DNA of 8,372 bases from UBA2100 sp964399345 (GCA_964399345.1 CAYNQE010000015.1:1-8372), one strand, 5' to 3'. Numbered from the stretch's first letter, positions 1 to 5,941 are shown. A program made the numbers and translations. The notes: generated by a model from the sequence alone, not told the origin.

Positions 1-1
1 T

Positions 2-10
2 TGGTACTAT
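2..10 (+). promoter_or_regulatory. Extended -10 promoter, probably leaderless start of the DUF3179 gene
   Basis: TG at 2-3, one G, then the hexamer TACTAT at 5-10 forms an extended -10 element. The hexamer ends exactly 7 nt before the ATG at 18, so transcription would start at or next to the start codon. No Shine-Dalgarno sequence is possible in that space. Any -35 element lies outside the window. The same geometry occurs before dcd at 6037-6053, which supports the call; the leaderless start is inferred. Confidence 0.45.
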
Positions 11-17
11 ATACACT

Positions 18-950
18 ATGAAAAAAATATTTTACCTAGTCGTTGTGGTTGTAGTTGGAATTGCTGCCTATCTTTTAATACCTAATCTTCTTAAAACAGA
101 AACAAACATACCCAGCTCAGAAATAGAAGGCGAGATACCTGATGCGGAAATTCTTTCAGGTGGTCCAGGAAAAGACGGAATCCCTTCAATTGATGATCCC
201 AAATTTGTTAGCGTAAAAGACGCAGGGTTTCTATCAGACGATGAGTTCGGTCTGGGGCTCAAGATTGGAAACGACATACGATTTTATCCATACGAGACTC
301 TGGTGTGGCACGAGATTGTAAATGATGAGGTGAACAAGGTCCCAGTTGCTGTTACATATTGTCCTCTGTGTAGAACAGGGGTTGTTTATGAGAGAAAAAT
401 AGACGGGGAGACGGTTGAGTTTGGTGTTTCAGGTTTGCTTTGGAAATCTAACCTGTTGATGTACAACCGAACTGACGATGAATCTCTATGGTCTCAAGTT
501 TTAGGGAGGGCAGTAAAAGGTCCACACACTGGTCAAACTTTAGAAGTAGTTTCCTCAGACACTGTTAAATTTGGAGATTGGAAGAGTAAGTATCCAAGAA
601 CAAAAGTACTATCAAGAGATACGGGGACTTCAAGACTCTATGGAACTGATCCTTATGGAAACTATTACACAAATGAAGATGTTTCTTTTGGGGCGACATT
701 TGATGACGAGCGGCTACATCCTAAAGAATATGTTTTAGGAGTTGAAGTTAACGGTGCCTTTAAGGCATACGTTGCAGACGCAATCCCGGAAGGTGAAAGT
801 ACTGATGAATTTAACGGACAGCTTGTTTCTCTTACAAAAAGCTCAATAGGAGAAGTTCGAATGAGCGCAGATGGAGAAGCGTTGAAATATATTGGAGGAT
901 TTTGGTTCTCATGGTTAGCGGTCCATCCTGCAACAGAATTATATGAATAA
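18..950 (+). CDS. DUF3179 domain-containing membrane-anchored protein
   Basis: This is a 310-residue protein of the DUF3179 family, whose biochemical role is not established. Residues 4-24 form a very hydrophobic N-terminal segment with six consecutive valines, preceded by two lysines, so it is either a signal anchor or an uncleaved signal peptide; the rest should be extracytoplasmic. The family signature runs from about residue 110 to 180: VTYCPLCRTG with a CxxC pair at C115 and C118, then FGVSGLLWKSNLLMYNR and SLWSQ. From memory, some relatives carry selenocysteine in the conserved CxxC-like motif, which would suggest redox or metal chemistry; here both positions are ordinary cysteine. The last 8 bases overlap the next gene, which encodes a TlpA-like CxxC protein, so the two are probably co-expressed. 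The start at 18 is supported by the extended -10 at 2-10. Confidence 0.9.
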   Translation: MKKIFYLVVVVVVGIAAYLLIPNLLKTETNIPSSEIEGEIPDAEILSGGPGKDGIPSIDDPKFVSVKDAGFLSDDEFGLGLKIGNDIRFYPYETLVWHEIVNDEVNKVPVAVTYCPLCRTGVVYERKIDGETVEFGVSGLLWKSNLLMYNRTDDESLWSQVLGRAVKGPHTGQTLEVVSSDTVKFGDWKSKYPRTKVLSRDTGTSRLYGTDPYGNYYTNEDVSFGATFDDERLHPKEYVLGVEVNGAFKAYVADAIPEGESTDEFNGQLVSLTKSSIGEVRMSADGEALKYIGGFWFSWLAVHPATELYE

Positions 951-1521
951 GATAATACTAGTATTTGTCCTTCTGGCTATTGTTGCAGGAGTATTTTATC
1001 TAGAAAAACCTAAAGAAGGTGTTGTTTGTGCAAATGGAGATACAGGGGTGTATTCTCTTTCGTTTTCTGACGAGAGGGGGGAGTGTAGAGACTTAGAAGA
1101 GTTTAAAGCATCAGTTGTTGTTGTAAACTCATGGGCTTCTTGGTGTCCGTTCTGTGTTGAAGAACTACCAGATTTAGGAAGGATAGCGGAGGAGTTTCCT
1201 GAAGTTCCTATTGTTATTATAAACAGGAGTGAATCCTCAGTAGATGCCAATGAATTTCTTAAAACATTAGATGTGAGCAACAGAGTAGTTAGATTATTTG
1301 ATCCCGAAGACTCCTTTTATAAATTCATAGAAGGATTTGGAATGCCTGAGACAATATTTATTGACGAAAAAGGGGCAACTATCTTTCATAAAAGAGGTGT
1401 TATGTCATATGAGGAGATGGAAAGTATTATCAAGCAATTAACTTCAAAAGTTCAGCCAAATTTGGAGACTTATAATAATTTAGCCTGCTTAGGGGATGGT
1501 GAGGAGTGTAGAGTTAATTAA
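943..1521 (+). CDS. TlpA-like thioredoxin-fold protein, membrane-anchored
   Basis: This 192-residue protein has a hydrophobic N-terminal helix (about residues 3-20), consistent with membrane anchoring and an extracytoplasmic domain. The thioredoxin fold follows: VVVNSWASWCPFC with active-site C68 and C71, then EELPDLGRIAEEF, the strand VPIVIINR, and GMPETIFIDEKG carrying the cis-proline loop. This is the standard arrangement of TlpA/ResA/AhpC-TSA-like disulfide reductases. Two further cysteines near the C-terminus (ACLGDGEEC, 5 residues between them) could form a second disulfide. The ATG lies inside the end of the DUF3179 gene (overlap 943-950) with no SD, which suggests translational coupling. 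A reasonable inference is that it reduces or oxidises cysteines of the upstream DUF3179 protein or another exported partner. Its actual substrate cannot be read from the sequence. Confidence 0.87.
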   Translation: MNKIILVFVLLAIVAGVFYLEKPKEGVVCANGDTGVYSLSFSDERGECRDLEEFKASVVVVNSWASWCPFCVEELPDLGRIAEEFPEVPIVIINRSESSVDANEFLKTLDVSNRVVRLFDPEDSFYKFIEGFGMPETIFIDEKGATIFHKRGVMSYEEMESIIKQLTSKVQPNLETYNNLACLGDGEECRVN

Positions 1522-1522
1522 G

Positions 1523-1551
1523 TTTACTTCCACAGAGTTACGTGATTTACT
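1523..1551 (+). promoter_or_regulatory. Possible promoter of tmk
   Basis: TTTACT at 1523-1528 (-35-like, 4 of 6) and TTTACT at 1546-1551 (-10-like, 4 of 6) are separated by 17 nt. A TG at 1543-1544 gives an extended -10. No terminator was found between the TlpA-like gene and tmk, so read-through from upstream is also possible. Confidence 0.3.
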
Positions 1552-1567
1552 CACAATAGACAAACTG

Positions 1568-1575
1568 AAAAGGAG
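1568..1575 (+). promoter_or_regulatory. Shine-Dalgarno site of tmk
   Basis: AAAAGGAG lies 6 nt upstream of the ATG at 1582. This fixes the tmk start and shows that the first, P-loop-bearing fragment is the real beginning of the gene. Confidence 0.8.
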
Positions 1576-1581
1576 TGCATC

Positions 1582-2201
1582 ATGCACCACAAATTTATTA
1601 TCCTCGAAGGAGGCGACGGAACAGGGAAATCCACCCAGGTGGGTAGGCTCTCTGACTATCTTGAAAGTCTTGGAGAGAAGGTTGTGCGTACAAGAGAGCC
1701 GGGGGTACTCCTGGTGCTGAAGAGATTCGCGAACTTCTTTTAACTGGAGACAAAGACAAACTTGTGCCGGAATCTGATCTGCTACTTTTTTACGCAGCAA
1801 GAATGGATCATGTTAAGCAGTTGATCTTGCCTTCATTGAGAGAAGGGAAAGTTGTCATTACTGACAGGTTCGATCTTTCCACCTGGGCTTTTCAGGCGGA
1901 GCCAAATCGAGACTTGCATGAGCTGTTTCAAGATTTGCACAAACTTGTGACAAGGGAACTACAGAACGTTTCAGCTAAAGGGATTTTGCTTGACGTCCCG
2001 TCTGAGGCGGCCTATGGGCGCATGAAAAGTCTGTTTAAAGACTTGGATCGCATGGAAGATGTCGAAAAAGAGGTTGTAAAGCGTAGGCGCGGCGCATACT
2101 TAAGTGCCGCTAAAACACTATTTCCTACTTATGACGTAATTGATGCTACTCCAGATGCAGATACGGTTTTCTGGTCTATCTGGGACGCTCTTTCTAAATG
2201 A
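1582..2201 (+). CDS. tmk: Thymidylate kinase (dTMP kinase), interrupted by a one-base frameshift
   Basis: Thymidylate kinase phosphorylates dTMP to dTDP with ATP in the cytoplasm. As written, the gene is broken. From the ATG at 1582 the frame encodes the P-loop region (EGGDGTGKST, G10-T18) and reaches REP at residues 38-40. It then runs through GGGGG at 1701-1705 into a wrong frame that stops at TAA 1741-1743. Inserting one G restores the family sequence REPGGTPGAEEIRELL and an open frame to TGA at 2199-2201, giving 206 residues, the usual length. The rest is typical: LLLFYAARMDHV, then DRF (D95-F97 in the restored protein) with STWAFQ, and a basic lid-like stretch (RMEDVEKEVVKRRRGAY). The downstream fragment alone (from GTG 1764) lacks the P-loop and could not be an active kinase. 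A missed base in the homopolymer is the simplest explanation; a true mutation is possible. Confidence 0.88.
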
Positions 2202-2205
2202 AACG

Positions 2206-2230
2206 ACGGGTCGCCTTCTGGGCGGCCCGT
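2206..2230 (+). terminator. Hairpin after tmk, possible terminator
   Basis: ACGGGTCGCC (2206-2215) pairs with GGCGGCCCGT (2221-2230) through one G-U pair, giving a 10-bp GC-rich stem with a 5-nt loop, 4 nt after the tmk stop. The following T run is short (TTTCC), so termination may be incomplete. Confidence 0.6.
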
Positions 2231-2235
2231 TTCCA

Positions 2236-2264
2236 TTGACTTACCTGCTTTTAAGGCGTAGTAT
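2236..2264 (+). promoter_or_regulatory. Sigma-70-type promoter of the secE-nusG operon
   Basis: TTGACT (2236-2241, 5 of 6) and TAGTAT (2259-2264, 4 of 6) are separated by an ideal 17-nt spacer. Transcription should begin near 2271, giving a leader of about 37 nt before the secE ATG. The same TTGACT -35 occurs at two other promoters in the window (3983 on plus; 6012-6007 on minus). Confidence 0.65.
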
Positions 2265-2275
2265 TGTCTCTATAT

Positions 2276-2293
2276 CGCCCCCAGGGGCGTTTT
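2276..2293 (+). terminator. Small GC-rich hairpin plus T run in the secE leader
   Basis: CGCCC (2276-2280) pairs with GGGCG (2285-2289) around a CCAG loop, followed by TTTT and then AATTT. It looks like a miniature intrinsic terminator, but it lies downstream of the predicted secE promoter, at about +6 to +23 of that transcript. It may back up the tmk terminator, protect the 5' end of the mRNA, or attenuate the operon. The shape is seen in the sequence; the function is inferred. Confidence 0.4.
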
Positions 2294-2307
2294 AATTTGA
2301 AAACATT

Positions 2308-2487
2308 ATGGGAAGACTTATACAATATGTGAAAGACACACGTGCTGAAATGAAGCATGTTTCGTGGCCAACTCAGCGACAAACTGGAATATTTACAGCG
2401 CTAGTTATATTAGTTTCGGCACTCGTAGCATCTTTCTTAGGGGTTTTTGACACTATTTTCTCTGGTGTTCTTAATAAAATAATCTAG
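2308..2487 (+). CDS. secE: Preprotein translocase subunit SecE
   Basis: SecE is the small essential subunit of the SecYEG protein-conducting channel in the inner membrane. This ORF encodes 59 residues, typical of short bacterial SecE proteins. An amphipathic N-terminal part (about residues 4-20) contains the conserved EMKHVSWP segment (residues 14-21), followed by one transmembrane helix (about residues 29-50, FTALVILVSALVASFLGVFD). Position directly before nusG is the classic bacterial order. The TAG stop is separated from the nusG ATG by one base. No SD precedes the ATG at 2308, where the upstream sequence is AT-rich (AATTTGAAAACATT). The P after SW at residue 21 and the short hydrophobic C-terminus fit the family. 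Confidence 0.93.
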   Translation: MGRLIQYVKDTRAEMKHVSWPTQRQTGIFTALVILVSALVASFLGVFDTIFSGVLNKII

Positions 2488-2488
2488 T

Positions 2489-3034
2489 ATGGCAAAACAA
2501 CAAGGTGATTTAGGGCGTCGTTGGTATGTGATTCATACATATTCTGGTTACGAAGAGGCAGTTGCACGTAACTTGCGTCAACGTATTGCTTCAATGGGAA
2601 TGGAGGATCAGATTTTTAGCGTTGCCGTTCCGACTGAGAAGAAGATTAAGGTTAAGGCAGGTAAAAGAGTAGAAGAAGATGAAAAGGTCTACCCTGGGTA
2701 CGTTTTAGCTGAAATGATCGTAACTGATGAGTCCTGGTCAGTAGTTCGTAACACACCTCGTGTTACAGGGTTTGTTGGTTCAGGAACCCAGCCAGTACCA
2801 CTTGATCCATCAGAGGTGGAAGATCTATTCAAAAGAATGGAATCATCAACAGCAAAACACACAATAGAGCTTTCAGTTGATGATGCGGTTATTATCGCTG
2901 ATGGTCCGTTTAAGGACCTTGAGGGTAAGGTTGGAGAAGTTGACGAAGAGCGAGGAAAAGTTAAGGTTATGGTGCCTATGTTTGGTCGCGAGACACCAGT
3001 AGAGCTAGACTTCTTGCAAGTAAGGCGAATTTAG
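2489..3034 (+). CDS. nusG: Transcription termination/antitermination factor NusG
   Basis: NusG binds elongating RNA polymerase and links it to Rho or to the ribosome. The 181-residue protein has the two usual domains. The NGN domain spans about residues 9-115 (RRWYVIHTYSGYEEAVARNL at its start, then VYPGYVLAEM and the TPRVTGFVG motif). The C-terminal KOW domain spans about residues 125-181 (VIIADGPFKDLEGKVGEVD, then MFGRETPVELDFLQVRRI). Length and domain order are normal and no insertion is seen. It starts one base after the secE stop with no SD, so translation is probably coupled or leader-independent. It is followed after one base by an unknown membrane ORF instead of directly by rplK. Arginine is often CGT near the start, which is usual for strongly expressed genes. 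Confidence 0.97.
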   Translation: MAKQQGDLGRRWYVIHTYSGYEEAVARNLRQRIASMGMEDQIFSVAVPTEKKIKVKAGKRVEEDEKVYPGYVLAEMIVTDESWSVVRNTPRVTGFVGSGTQPVPLDPSEVEDLFKRMESSTAKHTIELSVDDAVIIADGPFKDLEGKVGEVDEERGKVKVMVPMFGRETPVELDFLQVRRI

Positions 3035-3035
3035 T

Positions 3036-3488
3036 ATGATGGAATTTTGGAGCATAGAAAGACTTAAGAATAGTATTCGAGAGGGTACACTTAGTGAAAG
3101 TGCTAAGTTCGGTTATCTTTTTATTGTGGTTATATTGCTTGGCAACTTTAATAATTTTTTTGGACAACCGGAAAGTGATTTAACAGGAAATATTCTTCTA
3201 ACAGCATTATGGATATTGTCTGGTACAGGGCTGTATATTCAATATAGATGGAATGGTGGTAACAATGGCAGATTCTTCTCTGAAAAGTTTTTAAGCATAA
3301 GCTTTGTGGAAACCATTAGATTTATGCCTGCGTTTATTTTCTTGATACTTGTAATGCCAACGATGCACGACGTGCTCTTCAAGAGTGAATTACCAGAATA
3401 CACAACGGTATTAGAGGCTATACTATTTAGTGCTCTGTATATACTACTCATGTGGAGAACGGCGGTTCATATAAGAGACGTAAAATAA
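3036..3488 (+). CDS. Uncharacterised four-helix membrane protein in the secE-nusG-rplK operon
   Basis: I do not recognise this 150-residue protein. It has an N-terminal amphipathic stretch (residues 1-24) and four predicted transmembrane helices at about 25-43, 52-71, 90-110 and 124-145, with a basic C-terminal tail (RTAVHIRDVK). Loops are short; the middle one contains RWNGGNNGRFFSEKF. No cysteine or obvious catalytic motif is present. Its ATG lies one base after the nusG stop, and rplK follows 37 nt later, so it is very probably co-transcribed with secE and nusG. A second ATG at 3039 is an equally possible start; no SD decides between them. Sampled GC is about 30%, the lowest in the window. 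A role near the Sec translocon is only a guess from position. Confidence 0.75.
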   Translation: MMEFWSIERLKNSIREGTLSESAKFGYLFIVVILLGNFNNFFGQPESDLTGNILLTALWILSGTGLYIQYRWNGGNNGRFFSEKFLSISFVETIRFMPAFIFLILVMPTMHDVLFKSELPEYTTVLEAILFSALYILLMWRTAVHIRDVK

Positions 3489-3489
3489 G

Positions 3490-3517
3490 TAGACTTTTAA
3501 ATAAATTCAAGTAACAT
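3490..3517 (+). promoter_or_regulatory. Possible internal promoter before rplK
   Basis: TAGACT (3490-3495) and TAACAT (3512-3517) are 16 nt apart, and the -10 ends 8 nt before the rplK ATG at 3526. This would give a near-leaderless rplK transcript. The region is very AT-rich, so a chance match is quite possible. Confidence 0.25.
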
Positions 3518-3525
3518 ATCCCAAC

Positions 3526-3948
3526 ATGGCAAAAAAAGTAGAAAAACAATTAAAACTTCAGGTACCAGCAGGTAAAGCAACTCCTGCTCCACCTTTGGGT
3601 CCAGCACTTGGACAAGCCGGTATCAATATCGGAGAGTTTGTAAATCAGTTTAACGACCAAACTCGTGAAATGATGGGAGATATTATTCCTGTTGTTATAA
3701 GTGTATACGACGATAGAAGCTTCAGCTTCGTTTTAAAAACACCGCCAGCTTCAAGTTTGCTACTTAAAGCAATAGGAGAGAAGAGTGGTTCAGGAAAAAA
3801 TACAACAAAAAAAGTAGGTAAAGTTACTCAACAACAACTAGAAGACATAGCAGCTCAAAAGATGGAAGACCTCTCAGCAAACGACGTTAAGGCAGGAGCA
3901 AAGATTATTGCAGGAACTGCAAGATCGATGGGAATTGAGACAGAATAA
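3526..3948 (+). CDS. rplK: 50S ribosomal protein L11
   Basis: L11 binds 23S rRNA at the GTPase-associated centre, where elongation factors dock. The 140-residue protein has the usual two domains. The N-terminal domain (about 1-70) contains the proline-rich segment TPAPPLGPALGQAGINIGEF, where thiostrepton-class antibiotics act in other bacteria. The C-terminal RNA-binding domain (about 72-140) contains TPPASSLLLKAIGEKSGSG and the C-terminal helix AGAKIIAGTARSMGIE. Length is normal. It has no SD. It ends the operon: a strong terminator begins 7 nt after the stop and no rplA (L1) follows, although L11 and L1 genes are usually adjacent. Confidence 0.97.
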   Translation: MAKKVEKQLKLQVPAGKATPAPPLGPALGQAGINIGEFVNQFNDQTREMMGDIIPVVISVYDDRSFSFVLKTPPASSLLLKAIGEKSGSGKNTTKKVGKVTQQQLEDIAAQKMEDLSANDVKAGAKIIAGTARSMGIETE

Positions 3949-3955
3949 CAAAAGG

Positions 3956-3980
3956 CACCTACGGAAAGTAGGTGTTTTTT
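3956..3980 (+). terminator. Intrinsic terminator after rplK
   Basis: CACCTAC (3956-3962) pairs perfectly with GTAGGTG (3968-3974) around a GGAAA loop, followed by six T (3975-3980). It begins 7 nt after the rplK stop and closes the secE-nusG-rplK unit. Confidence 0.9.
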
Positions 3981-3982
3981 GT

Positions 3983-4011
3983 TTGACTTTAAGCATATAA
4001 ACGAGTTAAAT
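3983..4011 (+). promoter_or_regulatory. Promoter of the gene at 4040
   Basis: TTGACT (3983-3988) and TTAAAT (4006-4011, 4 of 6) are separated by 17 nt. The -35 begins 2 nt after the T run of the rplK terminator. The start point would be near 4018, giving a leader of about 22 nt. Confidence 0.55.
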
Positions 4012-4026
4012 ACTCCGTAGGTTAAT

Positions 4027-4032
4027 AAGGAG
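4027..4032 (+). promoter_or_regulatory. Shine-Dalgarno site of the gene at 4040
   Basis: AAGGAG lies 7 nt upstream of the ATG at 4040, ideal spacing. It fixes the start codon. Confidence 0.8.
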
Positions 4033-4039
4033 AACACCT

Positions 4040-4543
4040 ATGAATACGTTATATACGCCACTTCCGGTTGATATAAAAAAATCTGTTGAGTTTGCCGCTG
4101 CAATCACTAACGGGATTCTTACAGAACTCGCCCCTAAAAAAGGTGCACTTTCTGGCGGATACGAATACATTCGTGGCCGCGATGGAGCATGTCTTTTGTT
4201 AAAAAAGGCAGGACTGCCTGATCCGAACAAAGAAGATAAGTATAAACGCTTTGCTCTTGAAAAAGGGGAGAGGTTACATGCCAACTCTCCACACCTTCTA
4301 AGTTTTCAATCTATGGACGTGGAGCTGGAAAGATATCAGGGAGCCTCTAGAATGGAAAACGGATGGATACATTCTTTTTCTGGACTCCCTTCTCCTACGG
4401 ATGAGGGGTTGACTATGACAGTTGGGGTACGAGCAGGATGGTCGTCTTCTGGATATGCACGTGAAGTTATGCAGATTTCAGATAACGTCGATCATTTTTT
4501 AGAATTGCACAGACTGTCTAAATGGGTCGTTTCGAATATGTAA
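4040..4543 (+). CDS. Uncharacterised soluble protein (167 residues)
   Basis: I do not recognise this gene. The product has no signal peptide or membrane helix and appears to be a small soluble cytoplasmic protein. Visible traits are a helical N-terminal part (residues 8-30), a glycine-rich turn GALSGGYEYIRGRDGACLLL, and a charged linker LPDPNKEDKYKRFALEKGERLH. A probably beta-rich C-terminal half follows (MENGWIHSFSGLPSPTDEGLTMTVGVRAGWSS), then a final helix (FLELHRLSKWVVSNM). There is one cysteine (in DGACLL), so no disulfide or metal-cluster motif. It has its own promoter, a good SD and a strong terminator, so it is a single-gene unit, convergent with the ThyX-like gene. Sample lines are 43-50% GC, clearly above nusG-operon neighbours. 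Reading-frame length and the SD make it a convincing gene, but its function is unknown. Confidence 0.8.
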   Translation: MNTLYTPLPVDIKKSVEFAAAITNGILTELAPKKGALSGGYEYIRGRDGACLLLKKAGLPDPNKEDKYKRFALEKGERLHANSPHLLSFQSMDVELERYQGASRMENGWIHSFSGLPSPTDEGLTMTVGVRAGWSSSGYAREVMQISDNVDHFLELHRLSKWVVSNM

Positions 4544-4548
4544 AAGAC

Positions 4549-4582
4549 AATAGGCGGCGGTTTTTAGAAACCGCCGCCTATT
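4549..4582. terminator. Bidirectional intrinsic terminator, perfect 15-bp stem
   Basis: AATAGGCGGCGGTTT (4549-4563) and AAACCGCCGCCTATT (4568-4582) are perfect reverse complements around a TTAG loop. T-rich sequence follows on the plus strand (4581-4584, then CGTTTT), and TCTTTTA follows on the minus strand. The stem fits almost exactly between the stop of the 4040 gene (4543) and the stop of the convergent ThyX-like gene (4589). Confidence 0.92.
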
Positions 4583-4588
4583 TTCGTT

Positions 4589-5935
4589 TTATTTCATCAC
4601 AATATCGTGCTTTCCACGAGCGATATCGAACCGATCAGGTTCTTTATCTAGGTGAATAACAAGACCATGCTTGCCCAGATTATCTTTAAGGACATCAGCC
4701 ATCTGAATTGCAACCGCGCGTAGTGTGGGGTGTACAAAACGAGTCGCCCGAAGTTCTACAAGATAGACCAAAGATGGTAGGTCGCCAGTAAGGCGATTGC
4801 ATACCTTATATCCCATTGGAAAATAATACTGAGATTCTTCCGGAGACAGATCTAAACTTTCAACATCTTTGCGATTTTTAGGTAAAAGCCGGAGAGCCTC
4901 TTTCTGAATATCGTTAGGCAGTTCGGAAAGATACCATTGATGAAAGCCAATACTTGCTGTAAGCAACGGCATTCGTTGAATTACAGCACGATGGCGTTGA
5001 ATGTCCCGGAAGGATGCGAAGTCGAGCAAGAACTCAAATTGCATAGTCCCGGCTTCCGCAACCCACTTAGGCAGTTCAGCTTTTTCCGGACGCCCTTTCA
5101 AGATGTTAAAAGGCAGTAAAGAAGTATCGATCGTGTCTCGCACCAGTTCGAACTCAGCCATTCGAGGAGTATGGAAATAGTTGTCTCCCATACTCATGGT
5201 ATTGTATCTCTCAGTTTCTAGATACGTCTTGTGCCCGAACGAGTTTTCATAAGCTGTTGCAAGAGCGTCATCCAGTGCCTTAGCAATGCGTCTGACTTCC
5301 AGTAAGGAATGCTGGCGAAGCAGTGCGATTTTATCAGCGGCTTGGCGAAAGTTTGTATGCCAAGCCAAGTTTGTTGTAGCACCCGCCGGCAAGAAACCGC
5401 GCATCGCATCAAACGCTCTCGCATTTATTGCCTTTGCGTATTCGGTTTCGGATTCACCTTCGTTTATCGGATACCGTTCCGCTAGATGTTTAACGACTTC
5501 CGGCATGGAGGTAAGATAAAAAGTCCGAAGGCGCTCAAGGGCACGTTTGCCTTCTGGGCTATCGTGAGGGCCAAAGAATGGGATTTTTGAAAAATCCACA
5601 TATCGCGTGGACACTTCTTGACCACTGTAAAGAGCCCAATCTTGTATGGCTTTTGCTGCAAGCATCGAGACGCCTTCAATGAAAATTGTGGCAGAGCCGC
5701 AATCGCCGATTGATTTGTGTCCATAGCCGACATAGAAGTTTTTCATAAAGTTATCGGAACCCCTTTTTGAAAGGGCTTCTAGATGTGCTTCCAGGCCACC
5801 TGAAGAACGAGAATGCAGTGCTTGAAGCATTGCCTCGGATTCAGGACCTATAACAGCACCAGTGTTCAGGACAATAACGTGACCACCGCCACTTATCGAC
5901 ACCTTAGTGTGTTTCAGAGAATTTAATTTAGTCAT
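4589..5935 (-). CDS. ThyX-family (FAD-dependent thymidylate synthase-like) protein with two repeats
   Basis: ThyX makes dTMP from dUMP using methylene-tetrahydrofolate and FAD. This 448-residue protein is about twice the usual ThyX length and contains two ThyX-like units. Repeat 1 (about 65-225) has GHKSIGDC, a hydrophobic strand, then YSGQEVSTRY (S104, Q106, E107, S109, R111). These match the latter part of the RHRxxSxNExSxR signature, but the RHR place holds D99-W100-A101. Its second part (LPAGATTNLAWHTNFRQ and LLRQHSLLEVRRIA) matches the ThyX C-terminal half. Repeat 2 (about 293-420) has FEFLLDFASFRDIQRHR with the RHR triad at 314-316, but the following S, N/E, S and R are replaced (I319, R321, M322, L324, T326). 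It ends with LVYLVELRATRFVHPTLR. The start at 5935 is chosen because AAAGGGG lies 6 nt upstream; an upstream ATG at 6034 would run through the promoter. Whether it is an active synthase is unproven. Confidence 0.85.
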   Translation of the reverse strand: MTKLNSLKHTKVSISGGGHVIVLNTGAVIGPESEAMLQALHSRSSGGLEAHLEALSKRGSDNFMKNFYVGYGHKSIGDCGSATIFIEGVSMLAAKAIQDWALYSGQEVSTRYVDFSKIPFFGPHDSPEGKRALERLRTFYLTSMPEVVKHLAERYPINEGESETEYAKAINARAFDAMRGFLPAGATTNLAWHTNFRQAADKIALLRQHSLLEVRRIAKALDDALATAYENSFGHKTYLETERYNTMSMGDNYFHTPRMAEFELVRDTIDTSLLPFNILKGRPEKAELPKWVAEAGTMQFEFLLDFASFRDIQRHRAVIQRMPLLTASIGFHQWYLSELPNDIQKEALRLLPKNRKDVESLDLSPEESQYYFPMGYKVCNRLTGDLPSLVYLVELRATRFVHPTLRAVAIQMADVLKDNLGKHGLVIHLDKEPDRFDIARGKHDIVMK

Positions 5936-5941
5936 AACCAA

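Noticed and set aside
360..371. Selenocysteine in the DUF3179 CxxC motif
   Set aside because: Both codons are TGT (cysteine) and no TGA is present.
1496..1720. 74-residue plus-strand ORF across the TlpA-like/tmk junction
   Set aside because: It is a frame shadow: it overlaps tmk in a different frame and has no SD and no recognisable domain.
1701..1743. Programmed ribosomal frameshift in tmk
   Set aside because: The GGGGG run is short. I see no clear slippery heptamer, and I have no known tmk precedent. An indel in a homopolymer is simpler.
2199..2201. TGA read as glycine, as in some CPR lineages
   Set aside because: tmk stops at this TGA at a normal family length just before a hairpin, and no gene in the window has an internal in-frame TGA.
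2202..2307. RNA gene or riboswitch between tmk and secE
   Set aside because: The space is filled by two simple hairpins and a promoter; there is no cloverleaf or conserved aptamer-like structure.
5218..5733. Extra ORFs on both strands inside the ThyX-like gene
   Set aside because: They lie fully inside a conserved coding region and have no domain or SD of their own.
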